From Treponema sp. UBA7590 (GTDB lineage Bacteria > Spirochaetota > Spirochaetia > Treponematales > Treponemataceae), in the NCBI GenBank assembly GCA_002478955.1, contig DLKK01000107.1, positions 1 through 14,218 on the forward strand: a DNA stretch of 14,218 nucleotides, read 5' to 3'. The position numbers and the translations under genes are program-made. The notes beneath the pieces are model-generated. The model had not been told where the DNA came from. It saw only the letters and a program-made list of their open reading frames with translations, and did no database searches. Shown here piece by piece: positions 1 through 7,009 of the stretch (positions are counted from its first letter, which is position 1; every line of letters starts with the position of its first letter).

Positions 1-1
1 A

Positions 2-1897
2 GACCTTAGGGCACCAGATTTTATTGACGACGGTTTTGGCGGAAAGAACTCTATGGCAGAACTTGACGCTATTGCTGGCGGTGATGAGTCTGCTGCAGGT
101 GCAAAAGCTGGACTTGAATTCCAGACTTGGTCTAACCTTGGTTTGCAGTCTACTTTTGACCTTTATGACACAGAAACAAAAGGCGGCAAAAAAGAATATT
201 CAAATGATTTTAAACCGGCAGCTGTAGGTCTTGGCGCAAAATCATACTGGAAATTCGGTGGTTCAATTGTTCCTCACGTACCTGTATATGTAGAAGTTGC
301 ACTTGCAGAACTTGAGCCAGACAACGAAGGCAATGCTGGTTATTCAAATCTTTACAAGAGAAACAGCCTTGACCTTGGTGATGGTATGAAGAATTTCCTT
401 GTAGACTTGTTCTTTGATCCAATTTATTGGTTCGGCGGACAGGATGCTGCAAAAACATATCTTGGTCACTTTAAGTCTGGAATTGAGACAGGTTGGGTAG
501 ATTGGACAACTGGTTATAAATATGCAAAACTTCCACCGCACAAGAACGTAAACTGGGACACTGTAGACCAGGAATGGGAAGCTGGTTTCTCTAGTGTTGG
601 TGGATTCAACCAGTTTGCAACAGGTGCTTCATTCAACGAATGGCTTAAAAATCTTACAGACGGAAATGTGGACTTGAACGTTGTATTTGCGCCAAACCGC
701 AGCGCTGACCGTGCTGGTAACCGCTATGGTGTTTACTCTTATGCAAACGCAACATTGTTCGGAAACCATTACATTGATGTACAGTACAACGGTGCTTACG
801 GAACAAAGTTTGATGAAGTTCTTGACGAAATTTACGAAAATGACCTTATTTTTGGATATAGAGGAAAATTTGGTCCTGTAACATTCAATGGAAACTATTT
901 GCTTAACCTTTATGGCTCACAGAAAGTTACTGTAGGCGGAAAAAAGATGAAAGCATTCTTTAATCCAGCTGCTTCTGATGTTGGTGCTGTAAATGATGAT
1001 GTTGACGACAAGCAGGACAACATGGCGGCAAATGCTAACATTACATTCAGCAACGACTTTATCACAGCAAATGTTGGCTACCGTTTCCGCGGTGCTCAGG
1101 CAAACATGATGTACATTGAACAGGGGTCAGATGACCATGACCACTTGCAGGACAACCTTGGTTACCTTAACCGCCAGAGATTCTTTGCAGACATTAATGT
1201 AAATCCTACAGAAGCACTTTCTATTGGAGTTGTTCCATACCTTGAAACGAAGTTCAATAAAGATGTTGATTCTAACGACAGTGCTCATAACTTTAAGAAC
1301 AAGGACACAATGCTTTTGGTAGTTCGCCCGAAAGTTGGATTCAAATTCAATGACAATATGTCTATTGATGGTTATGGCGAAGTTTCTTATGTTTCAGAAG
1401 ACGAAGATAAGTTTGTTCGCGGTTCAGACACAGAAAACTTTGTATTCAACGAAGCTGGTTTGAAATTTGCCGCAACATTTGAGGACAGCCCACTTGCAAA
1501 GCTTGATGTAATCTATGGCTATGATGGAAATACTGATGAAACAAGCTATGCATTGCATTCTTTGCTTGCGGAAGCAGGACTTACAAACGGATGGAATCTT
1601 CAGGCTGGTGTTGGAGTTCGCACTCACTACGCTGATGTAGGCGACTTTGAAGACACAGGAGTTCTTCCTGCAGGATTTGCGCTTGGAACTTACAAGCAGA
1701 TTTGCAAGAAGTATTCTACAACATTTATCGCACAGTTCTTGTACGGATTCAACCCATTCAATGACTTTGGTGACAAATGGTGCAACTTTAAACTTGATGA
1801 CTACATCATTGACCGCGACATTGTTACAGCAGAAGGAAAAGTTTCTTCTTTGTACAACAAGGCTGCAGTACGTGTAGGACTTAGCTTTGATTTCTAA
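2..1897 (+). CDS. Outer-membrane beta-barrel protein, paralogue of the right-edge protein (5' end outside window)
   Basis: The reading frame is open from base 2, so the gene begins upstream of the window; the first internal Met (base 53) is not a credible start. The first residues (DLRAPDFIDDGFGGKNS) match the end of the CBM48/AMPK-beta-like domain of the right-edge protein (DLRAPLFVDDGFGGKNS), so the missing part probably holds a signal peptide and that domain. The rest is rich in alternating Gly, Tyr, Phe and Asn strands and ends in Phe (RVGLSFDF), as expected of a barrel inserted by BAM. Blocks shared with the paralogue include FAPNRSADRAGNRYG, YLGHFKSG, SEDEDKF and the NPFNDFGD segment near the C-terminus. 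Inferred role: a glycan-binding porin for alpha-glucan oligosaccharides. The substrate is not shown by sequence. It is probably co-transcribed with the lipoprotein gene 22 nt downstream. Confidence 0.85.
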   Translation, partial: DLRAPDFIDDGFGGKNSMAELDAIAGGDESAAGAKAGLEFQTWSNLGLQSTFDLYDTETKGGKKEYSNDFKPAAVGLGAKSYWKFGGSIVPHVPVYVEVALAELEPDNEGNAGYSNLYKRNSLDLGDGMKNFLVDLFFDPIYWFGGQDAAKTYLGHFKSGIETGWVDWTTGYKYAKLPPHKNVNWDTVDQEWEAGFSSVGGFNQFATGASFNEWLKNLTDGNVDLNVVFAPNRSADRAGNRYGVYSYANATLFGNHYIDVQYNGAYGTKFDEVLDEIYENDLIFGYRGKFGPVTFNGNYLLNLYGSQKVTVGGKKMKAFFNPAASDVGAVNDDVDDKQDNMAANANITFSNDFITANVGYRFRGAQANMMYIEQGSDDHDHLQDNLGYLNRQRFFADINVNPTEALSIGVVPYLETKFNKDVDSNDSAHNFKNKDTMLLVVRPKVGFKFNDNMSIDGYGEVSYVSEDEDKFVRGSDTENFVFNEAGLKFAATFEDSPLAKLDVIYGYDGNTDETSYALHSLLAEAGLTNGWNLQAGVGVRTHYADVGDFEDTGVLPAGFALGTYKQICKKYSTTFIAQFLYGFNPFNDFGDKWCNFKLDDYIIDRDIVTAEGKVSSLYNKAAVRVGLSFDF

Positions 1898-1919
1898 TTG
1901 AGTAGTGAGGAAAAATAAT

Positions 1920-3050
1920 ATGAAAAAAATGATTAGTTTATTTGCTGCTCTTTTAGTGGCAGTAGGAGCAATGACTGTTACAAGTTGTGCAACAAGCCAT
2001 GATGACTTGGATTCTGTTATAGATCTGTCATCTTTTTATGTGCGTGGTTCATGTGGTTCGTGGGACGCAAATGAAAAGTCAAATAATAAACTTACTGCAA
2101 AAGGCGATGGTAGTTATGAATACAAATTCAAAGCTGCTACTGAAAAAGTAAATTTTGCAATTGATGATGGTGCATGGGGAACAACATATCGTATTCAACC
2201 TGGTTCAACAGATACTCTTGTAACATACAAGATTGGTAATGAAGTTGAAGCAGCCAGTGGAAATAGTGCCGAATGTCCGGAACTTAATGGTTTAACAGTA
2301 GGCACTTACTACACAGTAAAAGCAACGCCTCTTGTAAATACAATTAAAATCAAAGTTGTGGAAGGAGAGGCTTCTGTTCCTGCTATTATGATTGTTGGAA
2401 ACGGAACTGTTACACCTTTGTCTTACAACGGAACAGCTTATGAATATGCATTTGATGCAGATGATACAACAACAGCACTTACTGTATATTCAAGCAAGAA
2501 TTACTTGAAATGTGATTCTGTTGCGCTTGATGCAACAGACGCGGCGACTATTACAAAGGATGAAGAATCTTCTAATGTTGTGAAAGTTACAGGCTTGACG
2601 AAAGGAAGTCCTTATATTCTGACAATTACAATAGGCTCTGATGAAAACGGAAACGAAGAAATCACTGCAAAAGTTGTGAAAGATGAACTACTTCGTCAGG
2701 CAGCTGGTGTTGGTGAATCTTTAGGTTGGGATGGTTCTAAAAAACTGACAAAGAAAAGTGAAGGAGAATATTCTGTTGAATTTACAGCTTCTGATGCATC
2801 AACTCATTTTGCAATTCAGAAAGTTGCTGGTAATTGGGATAAGCGTTGGTGTGGTGATACAGATGGAACTGAAGAGAATGCTGTTACTTTTACTGTAGGA
2901 CAAGATACTTCTGCAAAAAAAATGGTTTATAAAGTAGGCGGAGATCCAAAACACGCTCAAATAAAAGGGCTTGAAAAAGGGGCTACTTACGTAATCACTG
3001 TTACTGTATCGGCAACAAACGATGTGTCATTCAAAGTTGCTAAAAAATAG
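1920..3050 (+). CDS. Lipoprotein with three tandem beta-sandwich modules, possible glycan-binding surface protein
   Basis: A 376-residue lipoprotein. A GTG at 1905 is in frame, but the ATG at 1920 is preferred because GAGG (1907-1910) sits 9 nt before it and the protein then starts with a standard signal peptide (MKKMISLFAALL) ending in the lipobox TVTSC, Cys23. The mature part looks like three related modules, each closing on a similar strand pair: LNGLTVGTYYTVKAT, VTGLTKGSPYILTIT and IKGLEKGATYVITVT. Modules 1 and 3 also share a Trp-containing front half (GSWDANEKSNNKLTAKGDGSYEY versus LGWDGSKKLTKKSEGEYSV), resembling the SusE/SusF or CBM-like style of starch-binding lipoproteins. Its position directly after a glycan-type barrel gene supports a partner role in carbohydrate capture. 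Family membership is inferred from appearance only. A strong terminator follows 28 nt after the stop. Confidence 0.8.
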   Translation: MKKMISLFAALLVAVGAMTVTSCATSHDDLDSVIDLSSFYVRGSCGSWDANEKSNNKLTAKGDGSYEYKFKAATEKVNFAIDDGAWGTTYRIQPGSTDTLVTYKIGNEVEAASGNSAECPELNGLTVGTYYTVKATPLVNTIKIKVVEGEASVPAIMIVGNGTVTPLSYNGTAYEYAFDADDTTTALTVYSSKNYLKCDSVALDATDAATITKDEESSNVVKVTGLTKGSPYILTITIGSDENGNEEITAKVVKDELLRQAAGVGESLGWDGSKKLTKKSEGEYSVEFTASDASTHFAIQKVAGNWDKRWCGDTDGTEENAVTFTVGQDTSAKKMVYKVGGDPKHAQIKGLEKGATYVITVTVSATNDVSFKVAKK

Positions 3051-3078
3051 TAAAATTCTTTTTAGTTAAGTATTAAAT

Positions 3079-3113
3079 AAAGGTGGCTCGATTTATTTCG
3101 AGTCACCTTTTTT
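3079..3113 (+). terminator. Intrinsic terminator after the lipoprotein gene
   Basis: A 12-bp stem (AAAGGTGGCTCG with CGAGTCACCTTT, one G-U pair), loop ATTTATTT, and a run of six T that ends at 3113. It closes the barrel-lipoprotein operon and separates it from the AT-rich genes; the ribosome binding site of the next gene (GAGGAG, 3114-3119) begins right after the T-run. Confidence 0.9.
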
Positions 3114-3127
3114 GAGGAGAATAAGTC

Positions 3128-3469
3128 ATGGATTTTGACAAGAGTAAATCATTTGCTTCTTTTAACAAATGTTTAGAAGATAATCAAAATCAAATTAATA
3201 GTAATTTAAATGTCAGAATTTGTGCAACAGAACGTTTTACTCCGATAGGTTCTAGATGTTTTGAATATACAGGAAATATAAAATTTATCCAAAATAAAAA
3301 AAGTGGAGTTTTAGAAATACCTGTATTAGTAGCATTGTTATTTACAGACAAATTCAAAACTGATGAGCAAGAATTTTTGTATATAGAAAAAGAACATAAG
3401 TTAAGAATAAATTTTAATTTTAATACAATAGAGCCATTTTCGCGTGTGCTTATAGAAGTTTATTTTTAG
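3128..3469 (+). CDS. Small hypothetical protein, first gene of AT-rich island
   Basis: A 113-residue protein of unknown function. GAGGAG at 3114-3119 lies 8 nt before the ATG, a good start. It has no signal peptide or membrane segment, so it is probably cytoplasmic, with many short beta strands predicted by eye. Its C-terminal half shows the spaced pattern F..DEQEF.YIEKEHKLRI, which resembles F..DYQNF.FDKNTQRLII in the next gene, so the two may be diverged relatives. The strong AT bias differs from the barrel and pullulanase genes and points to acquired DNA. A short AGCAA-TTA-TTGCT hairpin plus T-run overlaps the stop codon (3468-3484) and could be a weak terminator. Small secreted-toxin immunity proteins are often of this size and clustering, but nothing here proves that role. 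Confidence 0.65.
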   Translation: MDFDKSKSFASFNKCLEDNQNQINSNLNVRICATERFTPIGSRCFEYTGNIKFIQNKKSGVLEIPVLVALLFTDKFKTDEQEFLYIEKEHKLRINFNFNTIEPFSRVLIEVYF

Positions 3470-3535
3470 CAATTATTGCTTTTTATATGTGCAGATATTT
3501 CCATATTTTACATAAATTAAACAAAGAGTAAGAAT

Positions 3536-3871
3536 ATGAATTTTTATAATAGTTTAGATGCCATAAATCAGTTCTTTTATGCAATAAAAACTTCAAATAC
3601 TTGTTCAGGAATAAAAACACACGATTGCCAAGTTACTTATAGAACGGATATAGATAGTTTTAATTTTATTTCATGTCCAGTTACAGTGAATATCAATAAT
3701 AAAGATTATTATTCTGTTTATATAGAAGGTTTGAATTCGAATGACTATCATACAGAGTTTCAGTCTGATTATCAGAATTTTTGGTTCGATAAAAATACAC
3801 AAAGACTAATAATAATAGGAAAAGCAAACAACAAGCAATTTTCTGAATATCAAATCGAAATTCAACTCTAA
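3536..3871 (+). CDS. Small hypothetical protein, possibly related to its left neighbour
   Basis: A 111-residue AT-rich protein, no recognised domain, no signal peptide or membrane helix. The start is the ATG with a weak purine stretch (AAAGAG) upstream. The segment around residues 73-95 (TEFQSDYQNFWFDKNTQRL) aligns in spacing with the preceding protein, suggesting a shared fold. Its N-terminus (MNFYNSLDAI) also resembles that of the following protein (MNFCNTLETV), so the three genes may be a small family of related or recombined cassettes. The gene lies 42 nt before the next one, same strand. Function unknown. Confidence 0.6.
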   Translation: MNFYNSLDAINQFFYAIKTSNTCSGIKTHDCQVTYRTDIDSFNFISCPVTVNINNKDYYSVYIEGLNSNDYHTEFQSDYQNFWFDKNTQRLIIIGKANNKQFSEYQIEIQL

Positions 3872-3913
3872 TATTCGAATTTAATAAATAATAATTTCAG
3901 GGAGGATTTTATA

Positions 3914-4423
3914 TTGAATTTTTGTAATACCTTAGAAACGGTTATTGAACTTGTAGGCGAAATTAAAGATTTGTTAGTCGGGACGGAATTTGCAAAAACA
4001 GAATTAAATAATGGTGAAATTCCTTTAGGAGATTTAGTTTTTAATAAAGAGAAACATTTTCTCGGCAAATATTTTGGTAAAATCAAAAGCAATAGAATTT
4101 GGGCTGGTTTTTATGAAAAATATAACTGTTTTTGCATTTCATTTTGTTTCTATGAAGATAAGAAAAAGGAACTGATTTCAAATTTAGAAAAAGATAAAAT
4201 TTCATACATAGCAGAATATTCAACTTTCCCAGATGAAGATTATTGGTATACAGTTCCACTTTCCATTTTAGATTTTACGAGCTCAAATATTTCTTTGCAG
4301 AATGTAAATATTGAAATAAACAATAGTCAAATTTCTATAAATGGTCAAGAAAACAAAAAGTCAAAAGAAACTATTTTAGATAATGTTAGAAAAATTATAA
4401 ATATTGTGAAAAATTTATTTTAG
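3914..4423 (+). CDS. Hypothetical protein with TTG start
   Basis: A 169-residue protein of unknown function. The start is TTG at 3914: a strong GGGAGG (3900-3905) lies 8 nt upstream, and the resulting N-terminus MNFCNTLET matches that of the preceding protein. No signal peptide or membrane segment is seen. The middle is aromatic-rich (RIWAGFYEKYNCFCISFCFYED), followed by an acidic and aromatic stretch (FPDEDYWYTVPL) and a basic amphipathic C-terminus (RKIINIVKNLF). Codon use is very AT-rich like its neighbours. It is probably in the same transcription unit as the genes on each side. I do not recognise a family. Confidence 0.65.
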   Translation: MNFCNTLETVIELVGEIKDLLVGTEFAKTELNNGEIPLGDLVFNKEKHFLGKYFGKIKSNRIWAGFYEKYNCFCISFCFYEDKKKELISNLEKDKISYIAEYSTFPDEDYWYTVPLSILDFTSSNISLQNVNIEINNSQISINGQENKKSKETILDNVRKIINIVKNLF

Positions 4424-4487
4424 TTTCTATAAAGACTTTAGAAATAAGTTTAATAAAACAGTTTCAAGAGAAACAAAGTAACGGCTT

Positions 4488-5006
4488 ATGAAAGAGAACA
4501 AAATTATAAAATTTATTTTAGGATTCATAATTTTAGTTTTTATTAGCTTTATGATTCTTTTTGGAATTAATTTATTTTCAAAACCAGAAATATTAACTTC
4601 GTCTATGAAAACTACTTGTGAAATTACTGCTGAAGATAAAAATAACAATGATTTAGAAAATCAAAGAATAGTTTTTGCAATAAATACTGAGAACAATACT
4701 GAAATTATATGTAAATGTATAGGAATAACATTCTTTTTATTAGCATTTCTTATTCTCTTTCTTTTATTTTCAGATTTGTTAAATGAAAGCGTAAAATTTT
4801 CGAAGATTGATTTACTTTCTAAAGAATACAAAAAAACTCTGGAAAAACTAAAAACTCAATCCCGAGCAAATGTCTGCATAAATGTGAGTATTGATGAGGG
4901 ATTTAAAACAGAACATTTAGATAGGCTGAAAGATATAATAATTTCTAATCATAATGACTGTACAGATTTGTATAAATATTATGCAAACGCAATAACAGAA
5001 GTTTAG
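4488..5006 (+). CDS. Hypothetical membrane protein with two transmembrane helices
   Basis: A 172-residue protein. TM1 is at about residues 7-29 after a short basic N-terminus, then a ~45-residue hydrophilic loop, TM2 at about 76-95, and a ~75-residue soluble tail rich in Lys and Glu. By the positive-inside rule the N-terminus and the tail should both be cytoplasmic and the loop periplasmic. The start lacks a clear Shine-Dalgarno sequence. The gene is 36 nt upstream of another membrane-anchored protein gene and may be co-transcribed and work with it. No family recognised; AT-rich like the rest of the island. Confidence 0.65.
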   Translation: MKENKIIKFILGFIILVFISFMILFGINLFSKPEILTSSMKTTCEITAEDKNNNDLENQRIVFAINTENNTEIICKCIGITFFLLAFLILFLLFSDLLNESVKFSKIDLLSKEYKKTLEKLKTQSRANVCINVSIDEGFKTEHLDRLKDIIISNHNDCTDLYKYYANAITEV

Positions 5007-5042
5007 ATTTTTTGTTATTAAAGCAATTAAGGATTTGTAGAA

Positions 5043-5618
5043 ATGCCTGAAGCCATAAAAGATATGTGTTCTATGATTCAAACGATTTTTTCAGTTCTAA
5101 GTTTCTTTGTCGCTGTCTTTATTCCTGTCTGGATAATGCATAACCAGCGTTATGAGAATCTTCTGCAGGCGTACATGGCAAATGATTTTGCAGAGGCGGT
5201 AAAAGGTGTTACTGATTTCTTTAAGAATGACTGTAACTCAGATGTGAATCAGATTGCCGCTGCATATAAAAAACGGTTTGAAGATGATTTTAAAAAGTCA
5301 GACAAAAATCTTGGAGTCAAAACGGCTTCTCAGATATTGCATCATCAACGGCGACTTTTAAATAACTTTTTCTGGGGATTAAATTCCTGCGCAAAAGATC
5401 CATTCTTGAAACATAAGGTTAAAAACGAATTTTCAAGGAATGAGGCATATATCTGTAAAATTCTAATTTACATGAATACTGTCTCTGATTCAGATGGTGA
5501 AGTTTTTAAGGATATTTCAGAAATAAAATATGAGCCTATGCCAAAAACAAAGGGTATGAGCAGTGCTCTGAATAATATTTATGAAATTTTGAAAGACCAA
5601 AGCAGATGGATAAAGTAG
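5043..5618 (+). CDS. Hypothetical membrane-anchored protein with helical cytoplasmic domain
   Basis: A 191-residue protein with one hydrophobic segment at about residues 12-32 and a ~155-residue soluble, mostly helical domain containing a basic stretch (LHHQRRLLNNFFWGL) and several conserved-looking aromatic residues. Only the N-terminal helix spans the membrane, and the soluble part probably faces the cytoplasm. AAGGAT (5029-5034) lies 8 nt before the ATG. It is the last gene of the AT-rich island, just after the two-helix membrane protein gene; its codon use is somewhat less AT-rich than its neighbours. I do not recognise a named function. The membrane anchor plus soluble domain resembles layouts seen in some accessory and defence genes, which is only a hint. 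Confidence 0.65.
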   Translation: MPEAIKDMCSMIQTIFSVLSFFVAVFIPVWIMHNQRYENLLQAYMANDFAEAVKGVTDFFKNDCNSDVNQIAAAYKKRFEDDFKKSDKNLGVKTASQILHHQRRLLNNFFWGLNSCAKDPFLKHKVKNEFSRNEAYICKILIYMNTVSDSDGEVFKDISEIKYEPMPKTKGMSSALNNIYEILKDQSRWIK

Positions 5619-5668
5619 TCTGCCATTCGCTTTGTTTCGTTCTTTGACAATTAAATTGTTTATATTTC

Positions 5669-5701
5669 CGGGCATTTTATTAGTGGTTTATAAAATGCCC
5701 G
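5669..5701. repeat. Perfect 12-bp inverted repeat between convergent genes, possible terminator
   Basis: CGGGCATTTTAT (5669-5680) and ATAAAATGCCCG (5690-5701) with a 9-nt loop. It lies between the convergent ends of the 191-residue gene and the Rpn gene, so it may stop transcription from both sides. The flanks are unusual: downstream on the plus strand is an A-run, not a T-run, so it is not a textbook Rho-independent terminator in either direction. Confidence 0.6.
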
Positions 5702-5715
5702 AAAAAAACTGAAAT

Positions 5716-5937
5716 TTATTTTTGCAAGGAGTCTTTTATCTTTAAGACTTCCTCAACAGAAATCTGTTCGGCCGCCGCGATTTGTTCCACTGTAAGTAGG
5801 TTCATTTTTAGGAGATTTTTTGTGGCTTCTATTTTTGCGTTTCGTTCTCCAGATAGGAGTCCTTCTTTGCGACCTTCTGCTAGTCCATCTTCCCTGGCTT
5901 CGTCTTTCCATTCGCGGATCTGGTCTTTCCACAGCAT
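5716..5937 (-). CDS. Candidate intragenic RpnS-like short protein (C-terminal part of Rpn)
   Basis: An in-frame ATG inside the Rpn gene would give a 73-residue protein beginning MLWKDQIREW, identical to the C-terminal helical region of the nuclease. GGAGGG (5946-5951) lies 8 nt upstream, as good a ribosome binding site as any in the window. In E. coli, Rpn genes encode such an internal short form (RpnS), which binds and inhibits the toxic long form (RpnL). The position of the start (after the nuclease domain, before the C-terminal helices) and its conservation in the second Rpn copy fit that arrangement. Translation from it is inferred, not shown. Confidence 0.55.
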   Translation of the reverse strand: MLWKDQIREWKDEAREDGLAEGRKEGLLSGERNAKIEATKNLLKMNLLTVEQIAAAEQISVEEVLKIKDSLQK

Positions 5938-6564
5938 ATATTCTGCCCTCCATTTCTGATGATTCTTGCACGAGTCGACTGCGGTCTGAATCTCCCTTGT
6001 GAGCGGGTCGGTTGCGGTGCGCCTTTTTAGGAATTCAAGGAACGCACGCACATCCGGATTCTCAGCCTTCTCAAAGCTGCTTGCATTATAGATTACTTTG
6101 TGGATTCTGTCATTCAGAATCCGGCTTCCGTCCAGCTCTTTTGTGACGAAGTTGTAGACCGGCTTTCCGTCACCGAATGGGTCATCGAGACAGATGAAAA
6201 CGACATAGGATTCCTTGAGTTCCTTGAAACTCTCACCGCGGTTCAGGTGGTCTATGTCCATCATGCTCTGATAATAGCGCATTCGCAAGCCTTCATCTCT
6301 CTTGATTACAGTTTGCATTTCTATGTCGATGATTTTATCTTCGTCTTCAAGATACGCGTCAAGACGGATGCCTTTGCCGTTGTAAAGCTCGTCGATTGAA
6401 TACTGCGAGGTGACGAACTCAATCTTTTTGACTTTGATTCCTAGAAGGTTCTGCACGACGCCCTTTGCGATTTCAGGATTCCGCATGATTTTACTGAAAA
6501 GAAAGTCGTCCGTGAAAAACAGTTCATCATAAGGTTTCATGGTGTATTTTGATTCTTTTTGCAT
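5716..6564 (-). CDS. Rpn-family PD-(D/E)XK nuclease (recombination-promoting nuclease / putative transposase)
   Basis: A 282-residue intact member of the Rpn/YhgA-like family. The start at 6564 is chosen because AGGAG (6571-6575, minus strand) lies 6 nt upstream; the frame continues open to 6735, but that part is repeat DNA. The nuclease core shows Asp69 in GIRLDAY and E82-x-Q84 in IDIEMQ, the Gln variant of the PD-(D/E)XK motif usual for this family, followed by the family hallmark RMRYYQSMMD. The C-terminus carries the GLAEGRKEGLLSGERNAK linker and a small helical domain (VEQIAAAEQISVEEVLKI). Known E. coli Rpn proteins cleave DNA, raise RecA-independent recombination and act in phage defence. 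The internal start at Met210 is described separately. Its codon use is less AT-rich than the island to its left. Confidence 0.92.
   Translation of the reverse strand: MQKESKYTMKPYDELFFTDDFLFSKIMRNPEIAKGVVQNLLGIKVKKIEFVTSQYSIDELYNGKGIRLDAYLEDEDKIIDIEMQTVIKRDEGLRMRYYQSMMDIDHLNRGESFKELKESYVVFICLDDPFGDGKPVYNFVTKELDGSRILNDRIHKVIYNASSFEKAENPDVRAFLEFLKRRTATDPLTREIQTAVDSCKNHQKWRAEYMLWKDQIREWKDEAREDGLAEGRKEGLLSGERNAKIEATKNLLKMNLLTVEQIAAAEQISVEEVLKIKDSLQK
5935..5951 (-). promoter_or_regulatory. Internal ribosome binding site and ATG in the Rpn gene
   Basis: GGAGGG followed by 8 nt and ATG, formed from the codons for Trp-Arg-Ala-Glu-Tyr-Met. The aligned place in the second Rpn copy has AGGAG, 7 nt, ATG (Phe-Arg-Ser-Asp-Tyr-Met). 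Confidence 0.6.
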
Positions 6565-7009
6565 TTTTTGCTCCTGTATAGTTAACGCAAAAAAATTGCG
6601 AAAACGGAAATAAAACACAATTTTTTTTTGCGTTTTGCGTAGCAAAAGGCAGTAGCAGGTTAAAGAAACTTGTGGGCGAAGAGATTGCAACCTGCGTAAA
6701 AAACTTGGTAGCAGGTTGGAAGAATTTGTTGGCAAAGAAATTACAGCCTGCGTAAAGATTTCTTACGCGGAGTGTTCGTGCGCCGTGGTGGAAGGGCGGC
6801 CGCAGGGCGTTGCGGAGCAATGAGGCGGAGGAGCCGAACCCTGGAAGCGCGGTTTTCTGGTGGAATGGAGCGTGCGGGGGAATTTGCCGCGGGGAGGAAT
6901 CTTTGCGCAAAGTAAGATTTTTTTTATTGAGGATATTTTTAGGGCGGAAGCCTTTTGAATATAGATTGAGAGTTTTCATAAACACAAACAGACTTTTCTG
7001 GAGGTTTTA
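6565..7009. other. Gene-free region with repeats and a GC-rich block
   Basis: This stretch lies between the divergent Rpn and pullulanase genes and must hold both promoters, but I see no convincing -35/-10 pair. It contains, in order, a small CGCAA-TTGCG inverted repeat (6586-6600), two 56-bp tandem units (6652-6763), a GCGTAA/TTACGC inverted repeat (6750-6768), a strongly GC-rich block (about 6766-6910) and an AT-rich leader before the pullulanase. Open frames crossing it on both strands have no ribosome binding sites or protein-like sequence and are rejected as genes. Confidence 0.7.
6652..6763. repeat. Two 56-bp tandem repeat units upstream of the Rpn gene
   Basis: Unit 1 (6652-6707) and unit 2 (6708-6763) both start GTAGCAGGTT and contain a diverged core whose reverse complement fits GCAGGYTGYAATYTCKTYGC (6676-6695 and 6732-6751). 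Each unit has inverted ends (GCAGGTT near its start, ARCCTGC near its end), so it can fold as a hairpin. A third core copy lies at 9771-9790 in the same orientation relative to the second Rpn gene. Confidence 0.8.

Noticed and set aside
53..55. ATG at 53 as start of the left barrel gene
   Set aside because: The frame is open upstream to base 2 and the upstream residues match the glycogen-binding domain of the paralogue.
1905..1907. GTG at 1905 as start of the lipoprotein
   Set aside because: The ribosome binding site GAGG lies inside this extension and the signal peptide begins properly at 1920.
6565..6735. N-terminal extension of the Rpn frame to 6735
   Set aside because: It covers repeat DNA, does not look like Rpn sequence, and the AGGAG before the ATG at 6564 fixes the start.
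6652..6763. Tandem 56-bp units as a CRISPR array
   Set aside because: There are only two diverged units, no distinct unique spacers and no cas genes.
6927..6965. TTGAGG and TATAGA as pullulanase promoter
   Set aside because: The spacer would be 27 nt, too long for a sigma-70-type promoter, and no better pair is visible.
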